DNA of 64,000 nucleotides from Tubulanus polymorphus (lineage: Eukaryota > Nemertea > Palaeonemertea > Tubulaniformes > Tubulanidae): contig NC_134027.1 of assembly GCF_964204645.1 (NCBI RefSeq), forward strand, positions 6,374,485-6,438,484, read 5' to 3'. Position 1 is the stretch's first letter; each line of letters opens with the position of its first letter. Position numbers and translations under genes: made by a program. The notes under the pieces were generated by a model. That model saw nothing but the letters and a program-made list of their open reading frames with translations, had not been told where the DNA came from and did not search any database. Below, in pieces: positions 1-13,830 of this stretch.

Positions 1-821
1 ATTAATATATCATGTCACGTATTATATCATAACATTTCATGTATTGCTAAGAAAAGTTATTAGTTCGCTAAAAATCTGATTTCTCAACTTCATCGGTGAA
101 GTAGACCAGATAAAGACGTCGGCAAATTGGAGGGCCATCTTCAGCGCGAGTTGAATATGATTTATTTGGACAGGATCTTCGGCACCTTGGAAATCTGAAT
201 TTAAGGTTTCCTTCCTGGCAAATATTCCAGCATTCTTGAATAGCGTGAAAAAAGCGAAAATCGCGACCCAGTGAGTAGCACAAGTGATGCTGAGTGGACA
301 ATATACGTAGACAAAATGTCATGTCGTGGCACAACTATGTTAAGTATGTGCTTATGAAGTCAAATCACGCAGTCCTAACACGCAGTGGTCAGTTTACAAA
401 CCACATTCTCGGTCATTACACATTCTAAGTGGACGAGCTGAGAATCCACGACTGACCACTTGAAAATGGAGATTCGCCGATGGCATAACACCCAGCCGGA
501 CGTCACTAAACAAAGAAACCGTCGCTGAAAACGCCTCAAAAAACTACAAAGACCGCCAACTCTCTCTCCGTCTCTCGGCTTGTCTAATTGATCAAAGGAA
601 TAAGAAGTCGTCATATATACACGATGATGACCGATGATGACCGGCGTAATTGACCACTTGCACATACTTCTGTAAACACAAATCGTAGGAATCATGACAC
701 TCGACGCAACGCACTGTCAACACAATGCAGAGGCAATATTGCGAAAAATGATGCTTGAATTGCGACCAGAAAGAGAAACTTTATTCTTTGTTCATCGACT
801 TTATGACCTCACTGTATACAG

Positions 822-1022
822 AAAGAGTTTGCTGAAGTGCGACTTCACGACTATCATCAGTACATAAAACGCCTGTTGTCTTTACTATTGCCTAACAGAC
901 AGTTACTGTCATATACAGATGGCAAAATCTTAAATGCGATTCAAAAGATCATACAGTCAGAACTACCGTTTCTGAGTGACTTAGAGATGTATTTATTACC
1001 TGGTAATGAATCGAAGATATAA
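822..1022 (+). CDS. Possible terminal coding exon, product not recognised
   Basis: A 67-codon open stretch starts right after a plausible acceptor (ctcactgtatacag) and ends in TAA at 1020-1022. The translation begins KEFAEVRLHDYHQY and ends LEMYLLPGNESKI; it is leucine-rich and looks helical. Codon use and composition look more protein-like than most open frames nearby. An AATAAA lies at 1341-1346, so a plus-strand gene could end here with most of its body to the left of the window. The frame just upstream (about 694-820) is also open in another phase, so a frameshifted remnant is an alternative. I cannot name a family. The length alone is not significant in AT-rich DNA, so this stays a candidate. 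Confidence 0.3.
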   Translation, partial: KEFAEVRLHDYHQYIKRLLSLLLPNRQLLSYTDGKILNAIQKIIQSELPFLSDLEMYLLPGNESKI

Positions 1023-4000
1023 ACTGCAGAATATATAACATCAGAGAAGACCTAGGGCTTGGTTCACTGAATGACTCAGTTTTGTCAGTCATTAACAAAA
1101 ATTAAATGTTAGGCCATTCTATAAAATGGACCAATAATAACTAATTTACACAATCCATAGCAGTATTTCAAATCCCCCTTATCTTGAGAATTTCCTTATT
1201 TCGTATGACTAGTACGAAAAACAGGAAGATTGGATAATTCTACAATCCCGAGACAATCAACACCTTATTTAAAAGGAAGTCTTATTTTCAGCATAGCGTA
1301 TTCTCAACCAGATTTAAGTCGGAAAACTCATAATTTATCAAATAAACACTTCACAGGTTTATAAGGTACTGTTCATATTGTTAAGGACACTAAATTTCTA
1401 AGTTTCAATATTGGTATTTACGATTCTGCAGTATTGTGCAGAGAAGGCTTAGATCAGCCTAAGCCAAAGGTTTATGTCTAAGTTAACCTCTGGCCCGGTT
1501 TCGATAACCGATCTAATAGTTTTTGGCAAAAGCGCATTTGGCGTCAACTTGATGTTTACAAATCGCACAGGAGTCATGAGATAACACTATTACAAAAATC
1601 CTAAGCATGGACCAATGGGATATAAACAATCTCGTTACCTTCCTAATAAATCATTTTCCATTTAAAGGCAACAGCAGCGATTAAAAAGCAGTTTGTTTCA
1701 TAATTATCTCAATGAGAATGATTTTCAAATTAAAATCAAATGCCTTTCACCGCGTCGTAGATTTTCGCATTAAACTCAGTTCCACTTACCAGTCAAATGT
1801 CTTAATCAAATTTGTCATTGAGAAATTGAAACCCCGCGGTAAAATAACCCACCAGAGAATTGAGTAACGCTTTAATCAGCCTCACTGCGAGAAGAATTTC
1901 AAATGGCGATCAAAACCTGAGAAATGGGATTCACAGTACAGCACTAGAATAAGATCGCGACAGTGCAAATATATCAATAGAATATCGTTGAGGTAAGACT
2001 TTCGTCTTTCTAAAATAGGAAAACACCATCAAAGACTATATAAATATAATCTTTTTAAAGTTTTGTCCCGTGAATGTCTGTCTAACAAACCATGTACATT
2101 GTATATTTGTCAATAAGATCAATGAGATTTAAAAACTAGGCACTATTTAACTAGACGCAAAAAAACTAAGCCGAGCTTTGTAACATATTAAATGTAAAAC
2201 TGTTAATAAACTTGAATTTGAAATAGAATACTTCGCTTTCACGGTTGGTCCCGATTCGCAGTGTATTTATAAAACTTGAACTAACCGAAGTATCATTTCG
2301 TCACCTAAGTTATAAGAACAAGATGAACCTACCTCAACTCAACACTTGGTTTGTAAGATGACTAAAAGCGTGCGCTATACAGCATATTAGGGGTTGAAGA
2401 AATTAAATATTTGTCCTTTGCTACTGATAGTATTTATCGCAGGAGGCTATGCAGGTGAAATTACATTCGGTGTTTTTTATCGGCGCCTGAGATAGCGGCT
2501 TTCTAGCACGAAATGCCGGCAGCGTGGCTTTCAATAAATTTCATCTGTCTCGCACTTTCTTCATACGCTCATGAAAAGTGTCACATGAAAAATGCTTTTC
2601 CATATACTACTGCATGTATTCAAACGGTGTTCAAGCCAAAAAGGCGATGTTGCAATGACTCTTGTCCACAGGAAACACCATCCAATTTATCCATTTTATA
2701 TTTATAAAGGCATTCATTTAACTGTAAGTAACACTTCGACATATTACTTCACTATCTACTGTTTATAAAACTAATATTAGGAATGGTTTCATTGGATTAA
2801 TCGTAAAATATGAGAGTTGTGACTGTAAGATTCTTCAACGACTAAATAGAATTAATATCCAACACCGAGGCACTACTGAGGAATATTAGTTTTTGAACTT
2901 TCGCCGGGAAACGTACACGCCAAAGTGATACACGTCAGAAAAAAACCAACCAGATCTTCAACACGCAAAGTACAATTTACTTAATTTAACTAATTGACGT
3001 GTATTTGCAAGCCCGCGAGCTGTCAAAGTTTGCAGCGTTCGTGACGTTCCGTCACTTTGATGTGCTGAAAACGTAAGAGGCATTAAGGTGGCGATATCCA
3101 CAGCCCGAAGACGTACAACACCACCGGACACAACGCTATCAAACACACACGAGTGCGTACTTAAGTACAAATACAAGATGAGGCATATTTAAGGCTATAT
3201 TTGTATCGAAATGATCTTGTTGCCGGCTGCAAGGCTTCCTCAACCCGTATTATAGATCTGTTTTGATGGACGCTCGACGCGCTTCAATAAAAAACAAGGT
3301 TCAAACACGCCGATGACATGAAATGGCCATTTCTGAAGCCTCTAGAGTCGTTAGAAAACCTTTTAGGCTCATCATTCTTCTTGCCTGATCTAAATGAAAC
3401 GCATTATCAAATAAAGCATGTACGTTTTTATTCATGGTATTTTTTGTTTTGAATATCATATCGTACATGTATAATGAATTTACCGTGGTAGATGTGACAT
3501 ATCTACACTACATCCACCACGCATTCGATGGGTAAAATATTCATGCTTTATGATGAATTTTAGTCGCCCGCCGAATGTCAGCAAATGGACGCGCAATCTA
3601 ATTATCGGCACATTTATATTCGATCACGGCTGAATTCGATGCACTGATATTATTCAAAAAAACGAAAAGAGAAAACTTACAAGATAACTCGACTTTTTTT
3701 ATAGCTGTCTGATGCAGTTTAATTTTATAGATGGGTTTAAATACCATTAACCCGATTTAGTTCTGAAAACTCTCTAAGCGTTAGTTTTTTCATGAAATGT
3801 GACCATTTAAAACTCAGTGTATTCTAGCTGCGTGCGTTTGGGAGAAACACTCTTGTTAGGTAACTAGGTAAACCCAGTCATGCCCGAGTGAACTGTCAAT
3901 TCCGTCAATTGAATATGGCGTCATCCATATCAGAGAAACCTGCTAGCAGAGTAAGAAAGATTCAGAATGTAGCAGAAATGGGGAGCTGCAACACCAGCTA

Positions 4001-7000
4001 TCCCACCAGATGGCGTGACCAGCACTCAGCCTTATGTTGTCAAAATTAGTTCATTTTCAATCAACTTTGAACTAAATTTTTAGGCTCCCATATCACAGAA
4101 CACTCCAAATACACACTGAATTTATTTTTCTACCTAGTAATTGGTATATTTTTTTATCTATAACTGATTTATCAAGAGAAAAGTTCGTTCAATTTTCACT
4201 GAGATGTAGAAGAAACTGAACTCGGAAGACCGAGTAACTACTAGCGAACCTGGTGGATCCTCACTTGCCATAAGTGGAATACTCAATTGCCACAGTAGTA
4301 TTGGCAGCTCCCCAATGATTTTGACAGTTTTTGGGCTGACCTGAAGTATCAGTTGCCTAAGTCTGCCAAATGAACATGGCTTGTAATAGAGATGGTGAAA
4401 GAGGCTCCACTATAAGCAACATGACTATTGCAGGTCATTAACTTTCTATTTTGCCGTGAAAACGACCAACAACTTATTTGGTCTTCAATCAAATCGCCTG
4501 AAAGTGACTCAAATGAGCTCAAATCCAGTACGTACACATCTGTTCGAATGAATGTCTAGAGACGAGATAAAGTGTCTGTATCGCGATTATTCTGCTTGTA
4601 CAACCGATCGTCACCAGTCCCCTACGAGACGCGTATAACTGTGACAAAAGCATAAATCCGACTTATTATTCCCGTCGGGCCGAACCATGACTGATATAAT
4701 GATGTGCGTAGATCGCGGGACTCCCGGGACGAGTAAAACTTACGTAAACTTTCAAATTAACGGCACTATCACTTCAGATTCCCATACGGCGAAGTATAAT
4801 AATCATACAAACACTCTTTACTCCGAGTTCATCTTTTCTCATAAGTCTTGACAGTTTTCAAATACAAACGCATAACTTTCAATGCATAACAAATTCAAAG
4901 CTTCTTCTCACATCTCTAGACTGAAGTACGATGATTTCTTATGAAAGGAATGCACCAGGTGAGATCGATGACAATCAATGCCTGGCTTCAAAATCTCTGC
5001 CATTGGGTGATTGTCTACATGTCTTTCCACGTGGATATGTAAATTACTGGCAATTCATCTAAACTTCAACTAATCAACAATTCATCTAAACTCTGGAGAA
5101 GAAATGAAAAGAATCATTTCCAAAATTAGCCAGAAATGGCCATCTCTCGATCTGTCTAATTTTGCGCGTTTGCCAGATACGGAATTTCCAGTACAATGGT
5201 ATCAATCCTACGAGGGTATTTCATGGTGACGAAACTGAAAAAAGGCATTACTTCAGCTACGCATAAACGTCTCAGCTATTCCGTCCACTTGGCCAGATTT
5301 CATTAAGTAATCTCCGTCATCGGCGGGGATATTTTTATTCAAATCTAATTAAGTCGACGTAGTTGATGGTTTCGTCCCTGCAAGGCGACGGACATCAGCC
5401 CAGTGTTGTGTTAATGAAATTTTCATTTTATTACTTGATGTCGTTTGATGTAAAAGAAAATACAACCGAGCAATGATGAGCGTCATTTGTAAAGCAAATA
5501 TGACCCAAGTAATGGACATCATTCCCCTTTAAGTCTATACATGGTAAACGTAGCGTAAAAAGTAGCTTTTTTCTTAATAACGAAGCTTACAATGGTAGCA
5601 ACCCCACAGCTAACCAGAGCTTTCCGCAAAAAAAACATGCGATGATTTTTTAACACAAAAAAGGTCATCAACATAGGTTTTATATCTCGACGCCTTATAA
5701 AGGTAGGAGTCAAACGAAGCTTTTGTTTATTTCACTATTCAAATCGGAAATGCTCGGAAGGTCATCGTTTATAAAGTTCCGAACTCAAATGGATCATCGA
5801 AGACAAGTCACCATTTCCAGACTAAGCTGTCGCCGAGGAAAGAACAAATCACTGGGTACTACAACAGTTACGGAAATCTCTACGCGGTCGTCTGTAGTTA
5901 ATTGACCAGTTTAAGATGGTCATTTCTGGTCAGTAATGGTAGATCGTGTTAAACGAATGTGTAGTTCAGTCTAATCGGACTGGTTCCGGTATCGCAGTCA
6001 TTTATGGTCAGTAATTGTGGCATCCATACGTAGACTGGTTCCTCAAGGCGGTAATAGACTTGAATAGCGACAAGTGACACTATTGAAATAGATGCATTTG
6101 AAAACGCATTTTTTCCATGAAATATCTATTTCCTCATATGGCTGCTCGGTTCTATGTCTTTGTGTTAAACGTTTTGTTACATAGCATATTAGACACCATT
6201 TAAATTCAAAAATTGCTGGTTATGATGTAACAGCAAGTTCAAACTGCTCAGAATAGGAGCGGAGTTACATTTCTGATGAACTTATCAGAGTCGACATGCT
6301 ATCTTTCGGAGAAATAAATTAGGATCTTGTGTAGGGTTCATTTTCAAATAATGAAAAAACCAGATCTGATGAATTTTTCAGGTGTATTTTGCGTAAGCGT
6401 AATACGCGAATCATGTAAGATCTTCGGCTTCGATCGGAAATCTAATGATTTGCCGTCAGTAAATGGCACGATCGAAGAGGCAAAGTGCCCGGACTTATCC
6501 GTGACCATGTTCATAACTGCGTTTGAGAGGATTATATCGAATATTCAAACATGTTCCACCATCATTCAGAAATAACACGCCACGCGCATTTTTACGCTGA
6601 GAAATTTTGAAGATGTTCATTAGGGGCGTGTCGGGGGATCGACGACGAACGAACGGTAATGGATGAATTTGACATTTTTCACGACGAAATCCTTTAATCC
6701 TTTGTTTTTCGAAGCAGTGTCCTCAGTAGTAAGAAAGGTTTCTCATGTTTCTCGTTTCCACTTTACAAAAGGTCCGAAGAATCGCGTATGTTGTCATTAT
6801 GCGACGAAGCAAAATTTCCCAAAATCACTCAAAAGAACTGATGGAAAGTATCCCTTGCAGCAATACACACATCGACCAAAGGCCAAGAAAATGTCCATTG
6901 TTCGGTTTACAATCCACGCCATAGTTCATAAAAAGTCTCATTGTTTCAGAAATATAACGAAGAATATCGTATCGATTTCAGAATGCATTCAACTGGTGGC

Positions 7001-10000
7001 AAAGGTTTTAAAGTCGATATAACTATATTTTTCATTATCGTGGACACAATTTTCACTAGAGATTTAATAATATCAATCCAAAAGGCTACTTATATGATGA
7101 TCTTGGTTACTTCCAGCATCGGATATTTCATTTTGTTGGTCTTTTTCTCGAACTGACATTTCGTAATATTCTATGACAAGCACCAAGTTGGTGATTCTTG
7201 GTAAATTAAGAAAGAGCAGATATGTATTTGACAAAATGAACTATGACTTAGAAATAATAAATCGCGGAAATATAGAAATGACAAGAACAAAGCCTGATAA
7301 CGGCACATTCCATTCAAAGACACGCCAAACATGAATGTTACGACATGAAAAAATCAGTTCAATGTAAAAAGAACTAGAACAGTCTTTTTAAATTTTCAAG
7401 TATTTTTCATATTTTTGAGAAATGATTGAGATCTCAGATAAGAGTAAAAACTACTCCTGTACTAGAACTAGGCCATTATCAATCGCACTTCATAAAACAA
7501 GAATTGACAGTTTCTATACAGGTGCTTGAACAACTTGACCAAAATATACAATCATTTTTTTTCTCTCCATCCATTCACCTTACAAATCCGGAGTATATGT
7601 CCCTTTTTGAAGTCAATTATTTCAAGCTAAAACAGTCAATGTAGTATTCACTGAGCCAAACATATCAACATCGAAAATCAACGTGAAAATTGTACGCATT
7701 ACAACATTGACGTTGCTACATCAGTCGTATAAACTACGCACCCGAAAGAAACCTTGTCAATACAAGTTCAGCCTTTTGATCATTTTTTTGCCCGGCATCA
7801 AACTGATTTTCGTAAGCTTCATTAAACCGCGGGGACGGGCTTCGAAGCGGCGCTGTAACCGTGCGCTTGACTAGACAGCCGAGTGGACAAAACTATACAC
7901 CACGAGCCACCACGCCATGAAGAACCCTTACAACCGTGCACCGTTCAATGGACGAGGGCTACTAACAACGAACATCAGAAGTCAACCTGCCCGCTCGAAA
8001 TGATCTATTACCCACAATGCTCTTAACGGCTCGTAAACATCGATGGAAGTCAGATGTAAGTAGACGCAGGAGCACGGCTTCAGCCATCGAAGCACTCGAT
8101 TCACACGTCCATAGGCGAAATGTATTTCATAGTTTCGTTTGATCTAGTGAAATATAGCTGCGAAACACAGCGACATTTTCAAGAATCCGACAAAACCTTC
8201 GAGGAGTTATATACTCTTCCTCGACGATGCTGTGGCCAAAAATTCTTTTCTAAACTTCACTTGAGTTTGTCTTTTAGTTCATGTACATGGCCGAAGTCAG
8301 AATTTGCTTTGCATGCATCAAAAATGCATTACCTCTTTATGTATTTTTGATAGCGCGTATACAACAATATCAGTACCCTCAGCAATGGGACAGTGAAACT
8401 GGTGAAGACACTGGGCTGTCGGATTTATGAGTTACAAACTGGTAAATAATTTGCGTTTGAACATCTAGGCTTGAAACATATGTTATTTCATATTCTGAAG
8501 TAATGAATTCATCACATTTATTGCAAGGGATTACGCACCAGACTACCTCATATCACAAATTGTAGTAGTTTTCACAAAAAATCAGAGTAATTTGACTTCG
8601 AGAGTAGTGGTCTAATTGAAAATGAACTAGAAATGATTCTGATTATGAGAATATCTCAATATTTTTTGGAGTAGTTGAGCTTTTAAAGAGTATAGACTAC
8701 TCTTAGATAGTAGTTGTAGTCAGGTTTCGATACAGAGGAATAGGGGCGGGAGTTGGTGAGACTAGTCATGATTCTATACCAGTCAATACGTGCGAATGAC
8801 AGGTACTTGTTTATTATCGCCACCGATGAATGACAATAGACAATCGTATCCACATTATCCCCGATTACCTGCAGCGACAACAAATTGGGTTACAGTGGAC
8901 ATAATTACCGGACCCGTAGATATCTACCCGGCGTTACGCTATATTACAACTGACCATGCATTGAATACATCAAAACCATACCTCACGTCATAATTTACTG
9001 GCTTAGATAATGAGGACATCGGAGTAAAAAACTGCAACCAAAAATTCTCTCTTCCAAGATAATGGATGGGGAAATAGGTATTCCGGTCATGAATACCTCG
9101 GGCGATGCTCGCACGCTATCACTGAGATATCTGTCACACAAATACATGTTTAATACAACGAATACAATATCAATTGTAAACAGCACTAATACCAAAACAT
9201 CATTATCAATGACAAAACTCTCTAGTCGTAGTTCCAATCAATTGGTTACATATTCCAAGACTGCCCAATCTTGTTCCAAAATATGCACGTAAAGAGACAT
9301 TCATCGCGTACGATGATGAGTTTGGAGATCTGGTATCAGCATAGTATAGACACTTCGCTCTATAAGTGTGAAGGGCATGTGGACACTAATTGATGTATTT
9401 CTATACTTTGGTCATCCGTTTTGGGCAGAACTTCGGCCCAAAATGTGCGATACATGGTAATCGTATGGCAACAGGACAATAACCATTTACCGGTGGTATG
9501 CGAGATATTCTGATTTATCTTACTAGATGGACCAATAAAAAGAACGGTGGCTACTCCACTCGGCTATTAAATATGGCCAGCTGTCAAGCTTAACGGGGTT
9601 TGGGAGAAAATGGCCTGTGCATGCGCAAATATGATCGACCACAAATGGACATACGCCATCGTCTATACGCATGAGACTAACTTCCCTAAACTCTATCATA
9701 ACAACCATCATGATAGAATGGTTTGGCGCGTGGATCATTACCAATAGCTCTGACTTCAACCTTGTTCTGAATAGGTCTACATACAAACCACTTGATCAGT
9801 TGAGCCATTTTTTAGATTTTTAGTTTGGGCGGACTCGTGTCATCCTATACCACAAACGCACCATGAGTGACTAGTCGTGGAGCACTCAAGTCGCCTATAG
9901 GGTATTATCAGTTGCAGAGGTACTCAGGTCGACTCCAAGCGACCAGCTGTAGGTCACCAGTGACGGTCGTTGGTGGTTGGTAGAAATGCTAAGGTCATCA

Positions 10001-11056
10001 CAATGGGCATCTAATTGGCCATTGCACTAGTAGCTCAAAATCCAGCTGCTTGTGGTTGCGTTGACCTTTAATGATGTGACACTATCTATGGAAAAGTTCA
10101 GTATAATAGAAATCAGTATTCTAGATTTAAGACATACAAAATGGAGTCTGTTTCTTTTTGGGTATTAACTCTTAAAACAAATATGCATTCCATATCGCCT
10201 TATGTAGCATTGATGACGAAATGAGAGCCAAGTTAAATTAATGGTCATCTCACCACAAAACTTATATGTACGAAATAAACATTGTGGGATCTTCGTCATT
10301 TGGCAAACTTAGGACTAATCATTATCTGCAACAAGTGTGTACACAAATGTTACCCGAAAAACCATTAGTTAGGAAAGTTCTCTTGATGGCAGACAGAATT
10401 GATTCAATGTCCACGCTGACCACATGTTCACATGTTCACGCATCATATGCTGCTGAAACATTATACACCATATAAAATTGCTTTTCCAATATGTCGACAA
10501 AATTGGCTTCAAATTGGAAAACTTACTGATATGGGGCTTACCAGACCAAAGTAACCAGTAAATAGATCAATGTATCTGAAGAAATGCCAGCAATACTTAT
10601 TGACGAGTAGCATCTGCACTAGTTTTTCTCACTTTTCAATTAAAGGACCAGAGCCGAGATCGTTTTCTGAATAAGAATGAATGTTTCTTAGTCTGAATTT
10701 ACGTCAGCAATCAATTCTTAGCAATCAACTGGAGATGCATAAACAATAATTACTGAACAATTTCGGCATTACATAAAAGTGTCAGATTCATAATCAAACA
10801 GTCGTGAAGGGTCTGCACATACGGCATGTACTGGTCAGTGCACAACGCCGGTCATTCCCAATCAAGTTAAATCGCAGTTACTATCGGTAACGAACGCTGT
10901 CAAAATTCGGCCATCAGTCATGTGATTGATCGCGTAGTTTCACTTTCGATCGGCGTTATTTATCAATATCGGTTTTGACATCAACGTGCCCGACATGACG
11001 CAAACGATTGTTAAACCACTACGCAGCGTTTCAAATATGAGTGACCGATTTTATGA

Positions 11057-11103
11057 CTAACTAACTGCGTGGCGCAATGATAGATGCGCGCCGTTAGTTA
11101 CAG
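11057..11103. repeat. CpG-rich imperfect inverted repeat
   Basis: The left arm is ctaactaactgcgtggcgca. The right arm, read on the opposite strand, gives ctgtaactaacggcgcgca. The two share TAACTAAC and a GCGCA end around a loop of about 8 bases. It lies inside the CpG-richer patch at 10880-11400. It could be a structured RNA, a remnant of a transposable element or a palindromic protein-binding site. Confidence 0.4.
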
Positions 11104-13394
11104 CCGCGCAAATCCGCACAAAAAATGCGTAGCTGTCAACAATGATGAATGTCGCGGACATTGTGGCGAGTTTGTTCCATTGTTGGAATAACAAGATGAG
11201 CGTTTACAATCACCACTGTCCAGACGTGCAACTAACGGCTCAAACAACCGAGCCGGATGTCAGCAATGAAGCGTGCTCCGTGCAGTCACAAGATTCTAGC
11301 GCCAAATGTGTGACAGCATTTTCATCATTCATCATTCTATACTATGGAGTAGCAATCAAAAACCAATTTGCTCCATTGGCCCCTGTTCGATAATCTACCA
11401 GTTGAAAAGACGTGTCACTCGTGAGAAAAACGTTCAATTTCAGGGATCAGTCTTTCATACACAATCAGAGACTTAAGATGATTATTGGACAAATTGGCCT
11501 CTCATCAGTTATCGGGAGCCTGGGTACACAGACAGACATAACTCCCAGGAATCTAGGTCAAAATCTTTCTGTTTGATATTCCACTTTTTGGCGTTACCTG
11601 TTGTAAAACTTTTTAAAAGTTTTTACAAGTTATCTAAAGTTGCCTTCAGGATGTGTGATTTCTCGGGACATTAAGTTAGCAAACGCAAAGTTGCTTACAG
11701 TTCACCAAACAGAAAAGGTACAACATAAGAAGCCAAACATATTCCACCATATGTGCAACATGTTACTTACACCCTTTAGACTATAGTTTATATACTTAGT
11801 TCATGCCTAGTAACTTGTCACTTGTGAATTTCAGGAAAATTCTACGCAATTTTTTTACAATTAACTGCATCACTGGTTTGGCTTACTACCAAACAAACAA
11901 AGTAAATATGGCTAAGCCTAGGCAGTTTTTTAATGCTACCATTTGTTCGAAATTGTTAATTTGACGGCAGCTCGGCAAGAATATTCACAACTTCGCCGAG
12001 CCAAATTCCAATGATGCGATAGAAAACATAGAAAAATATATGAACACGAAGTTATGTCTCATTCGAAGGTATGTGAAAAATGAATCAACGATATGAATTC
12101 GCCTCCGCGTGTTACATCGATAAGTACAATTCACAATGAAGATGATAATAACTATCCACAGGCTCGCTCAAGGACTGTTCATTAGAACAAAGATAACTCG
12201 TTATAATTCAGTGCTTAATTAGGTCGAAGAAAACTTTTCATCGCCTACATTTACTGATTACTTCAGAAACATTTAATGAGTATCACATAATCCCCCAAGG
12301 TGAAAAATGTTGCCTGTGGTGTTTTTACAAAGTTCTTCTTCGGAACATCAACTTCTATTTCACAAAAGATCTCTGATTCTACCTGCTTTTTATACGGACA
12401 ACACCGCAGAAATATTCTGTTCATCATTTTTTTACGTCTAACGTGATACTCCCTCTCATTTCTGTACCAACCTGTAAAGTGGGCCCCCGTTTTAAATATC
12501 TCCTTAGAAGAGATATCACCGATGCCTTTGTACACGAGTGTATCAAAATAGCGCGCTGTCGAACACTCTTGAGCGGGAATGGCCTCGATGTGTTATTAAC
12601 GGGAAAACAATTCCATTTTCGTACTTCCGATTGTGCATGCGGAGAGCCGGAGTAAATAACGAAGACTTTGCATACAGTAATTGAGTTAGGTTACCAGTCC
12701 GTCGTTTATCTTCTTGATCCCGTTACCCACGCCGAACAATGGCAACATTGAGCCGTAACGAAGTCTGAAACGAAGCCGGTTTAATCCGACCCGTGTGGTC
12801 ACTACGAACCTCAATTGATGCGTTGTGTCAGCGACAAGGATTTACTATTGACATCTCAGACACTTTCATTATCACGACACTTAATACACCCTTTCGAGCT
12901 ACGAAAAAAAACGCGATCGAGCCCTGGAATAGTACGCGAAAATTCATTACCCAACGTTTTATGATATTTTTTAAATACTCGAATGACTGGTAATGTGGAT
13001 AAATTGGCCATAACTAATCAATATTTGAGTACTACGTATAAGACAATGGGATCAAGCAGATTAGTTGACAACGAATTAACTATCAATAACATGCGGCGCT
13101 GGTCAATCCTGTCAATTGGTGAAACTAAGCCATAGTCGACATCCACTGCTAGACCAATCTGTCAACTCTATTCATCCAAATAAATGACCATTTCGAAAAT
13201 GCCTCTTTGCACAATTTGGACGACGATTAGGACAGTATATCGCTTGAACTAAGCACGTATCATTGATAAAAGCCTCGCTGAAGAGACTCCGATTTACAAT
13301 CTGTCACAATTTCTATTTGCCACATTGCTAAATTGCTAATAAAAGAAAAACATATATTTCATTCGAGTAAAAATATTTCATCGCCGCACAGTAT

Positions 13395-13830
13395 TTGACA
13401 CTCGTTGAGCCACAGCCATTATTTAGTTCTTCGAGGGTAGAACAAACTTTTGTCCTGAGACAATTGAAATATTACCATCGGCGCGTAATTGAGCAAACGG
13501 CAGAAAATTCGGCGTATCACGACGCGCGCCGCGAGGGGATTTCAACCGACCGCAGTCGGCGTCGGGTAATTTTTACACGAAATCTTTATGAGATTTTTTG
13601 TTGACATGACTCATATATGAGGCAGCAGCCGCTATTATCAACACACTCTGTGTTAATTAGATTCCAGTAAAACAATGGATGCGTTTTATAGTTGACACTC
13701 GGCGACGTCCAGCTGGGAAATCATGAAATGGACGCACCATATTTCGACACCCACCAGATCGCGGCGATGATGATGCCATTTCTTAATTCATAAGCGTCCA
13801 GAATCTTGGCAAGTGTGTGCGTGCACCGAT
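13395..13830. promoter_or_regulatory. Candidate cis-regulatory patch
   Basis: A CpG-richer block in AT-rich surroundings. It contains several short matches to developmental factor sites: an AACAATGG Sox-type site near 13672, a TTAATTAG homeodomain-type core near 13653, a CAGCTG E-box near 13710 and TTTATAG/TTTATGAG Hox/Cdx-like words. No convincing open frame explains the composition. Such short motifs occur often by chance, so only clustering plus base composition supports the call. Confidence 0.15.

Noticed and set aside
6663-7156. Two overlapping plus-strand frames, one after a good acceptor (ttgtttcag)
   Set aside because: No donor or partner exon, low-complexity hydrophobic ending, no recognised family.
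12263-12602. Open minus-strand frame of about 113 codons with a lysine-rich protein-like middle
   Set aside because: By a rough stop-codon estimate, several frames this long are expected by chance in 64 kb of AT-rich DNA over six frames, and no homologue or splice partner was recognised.
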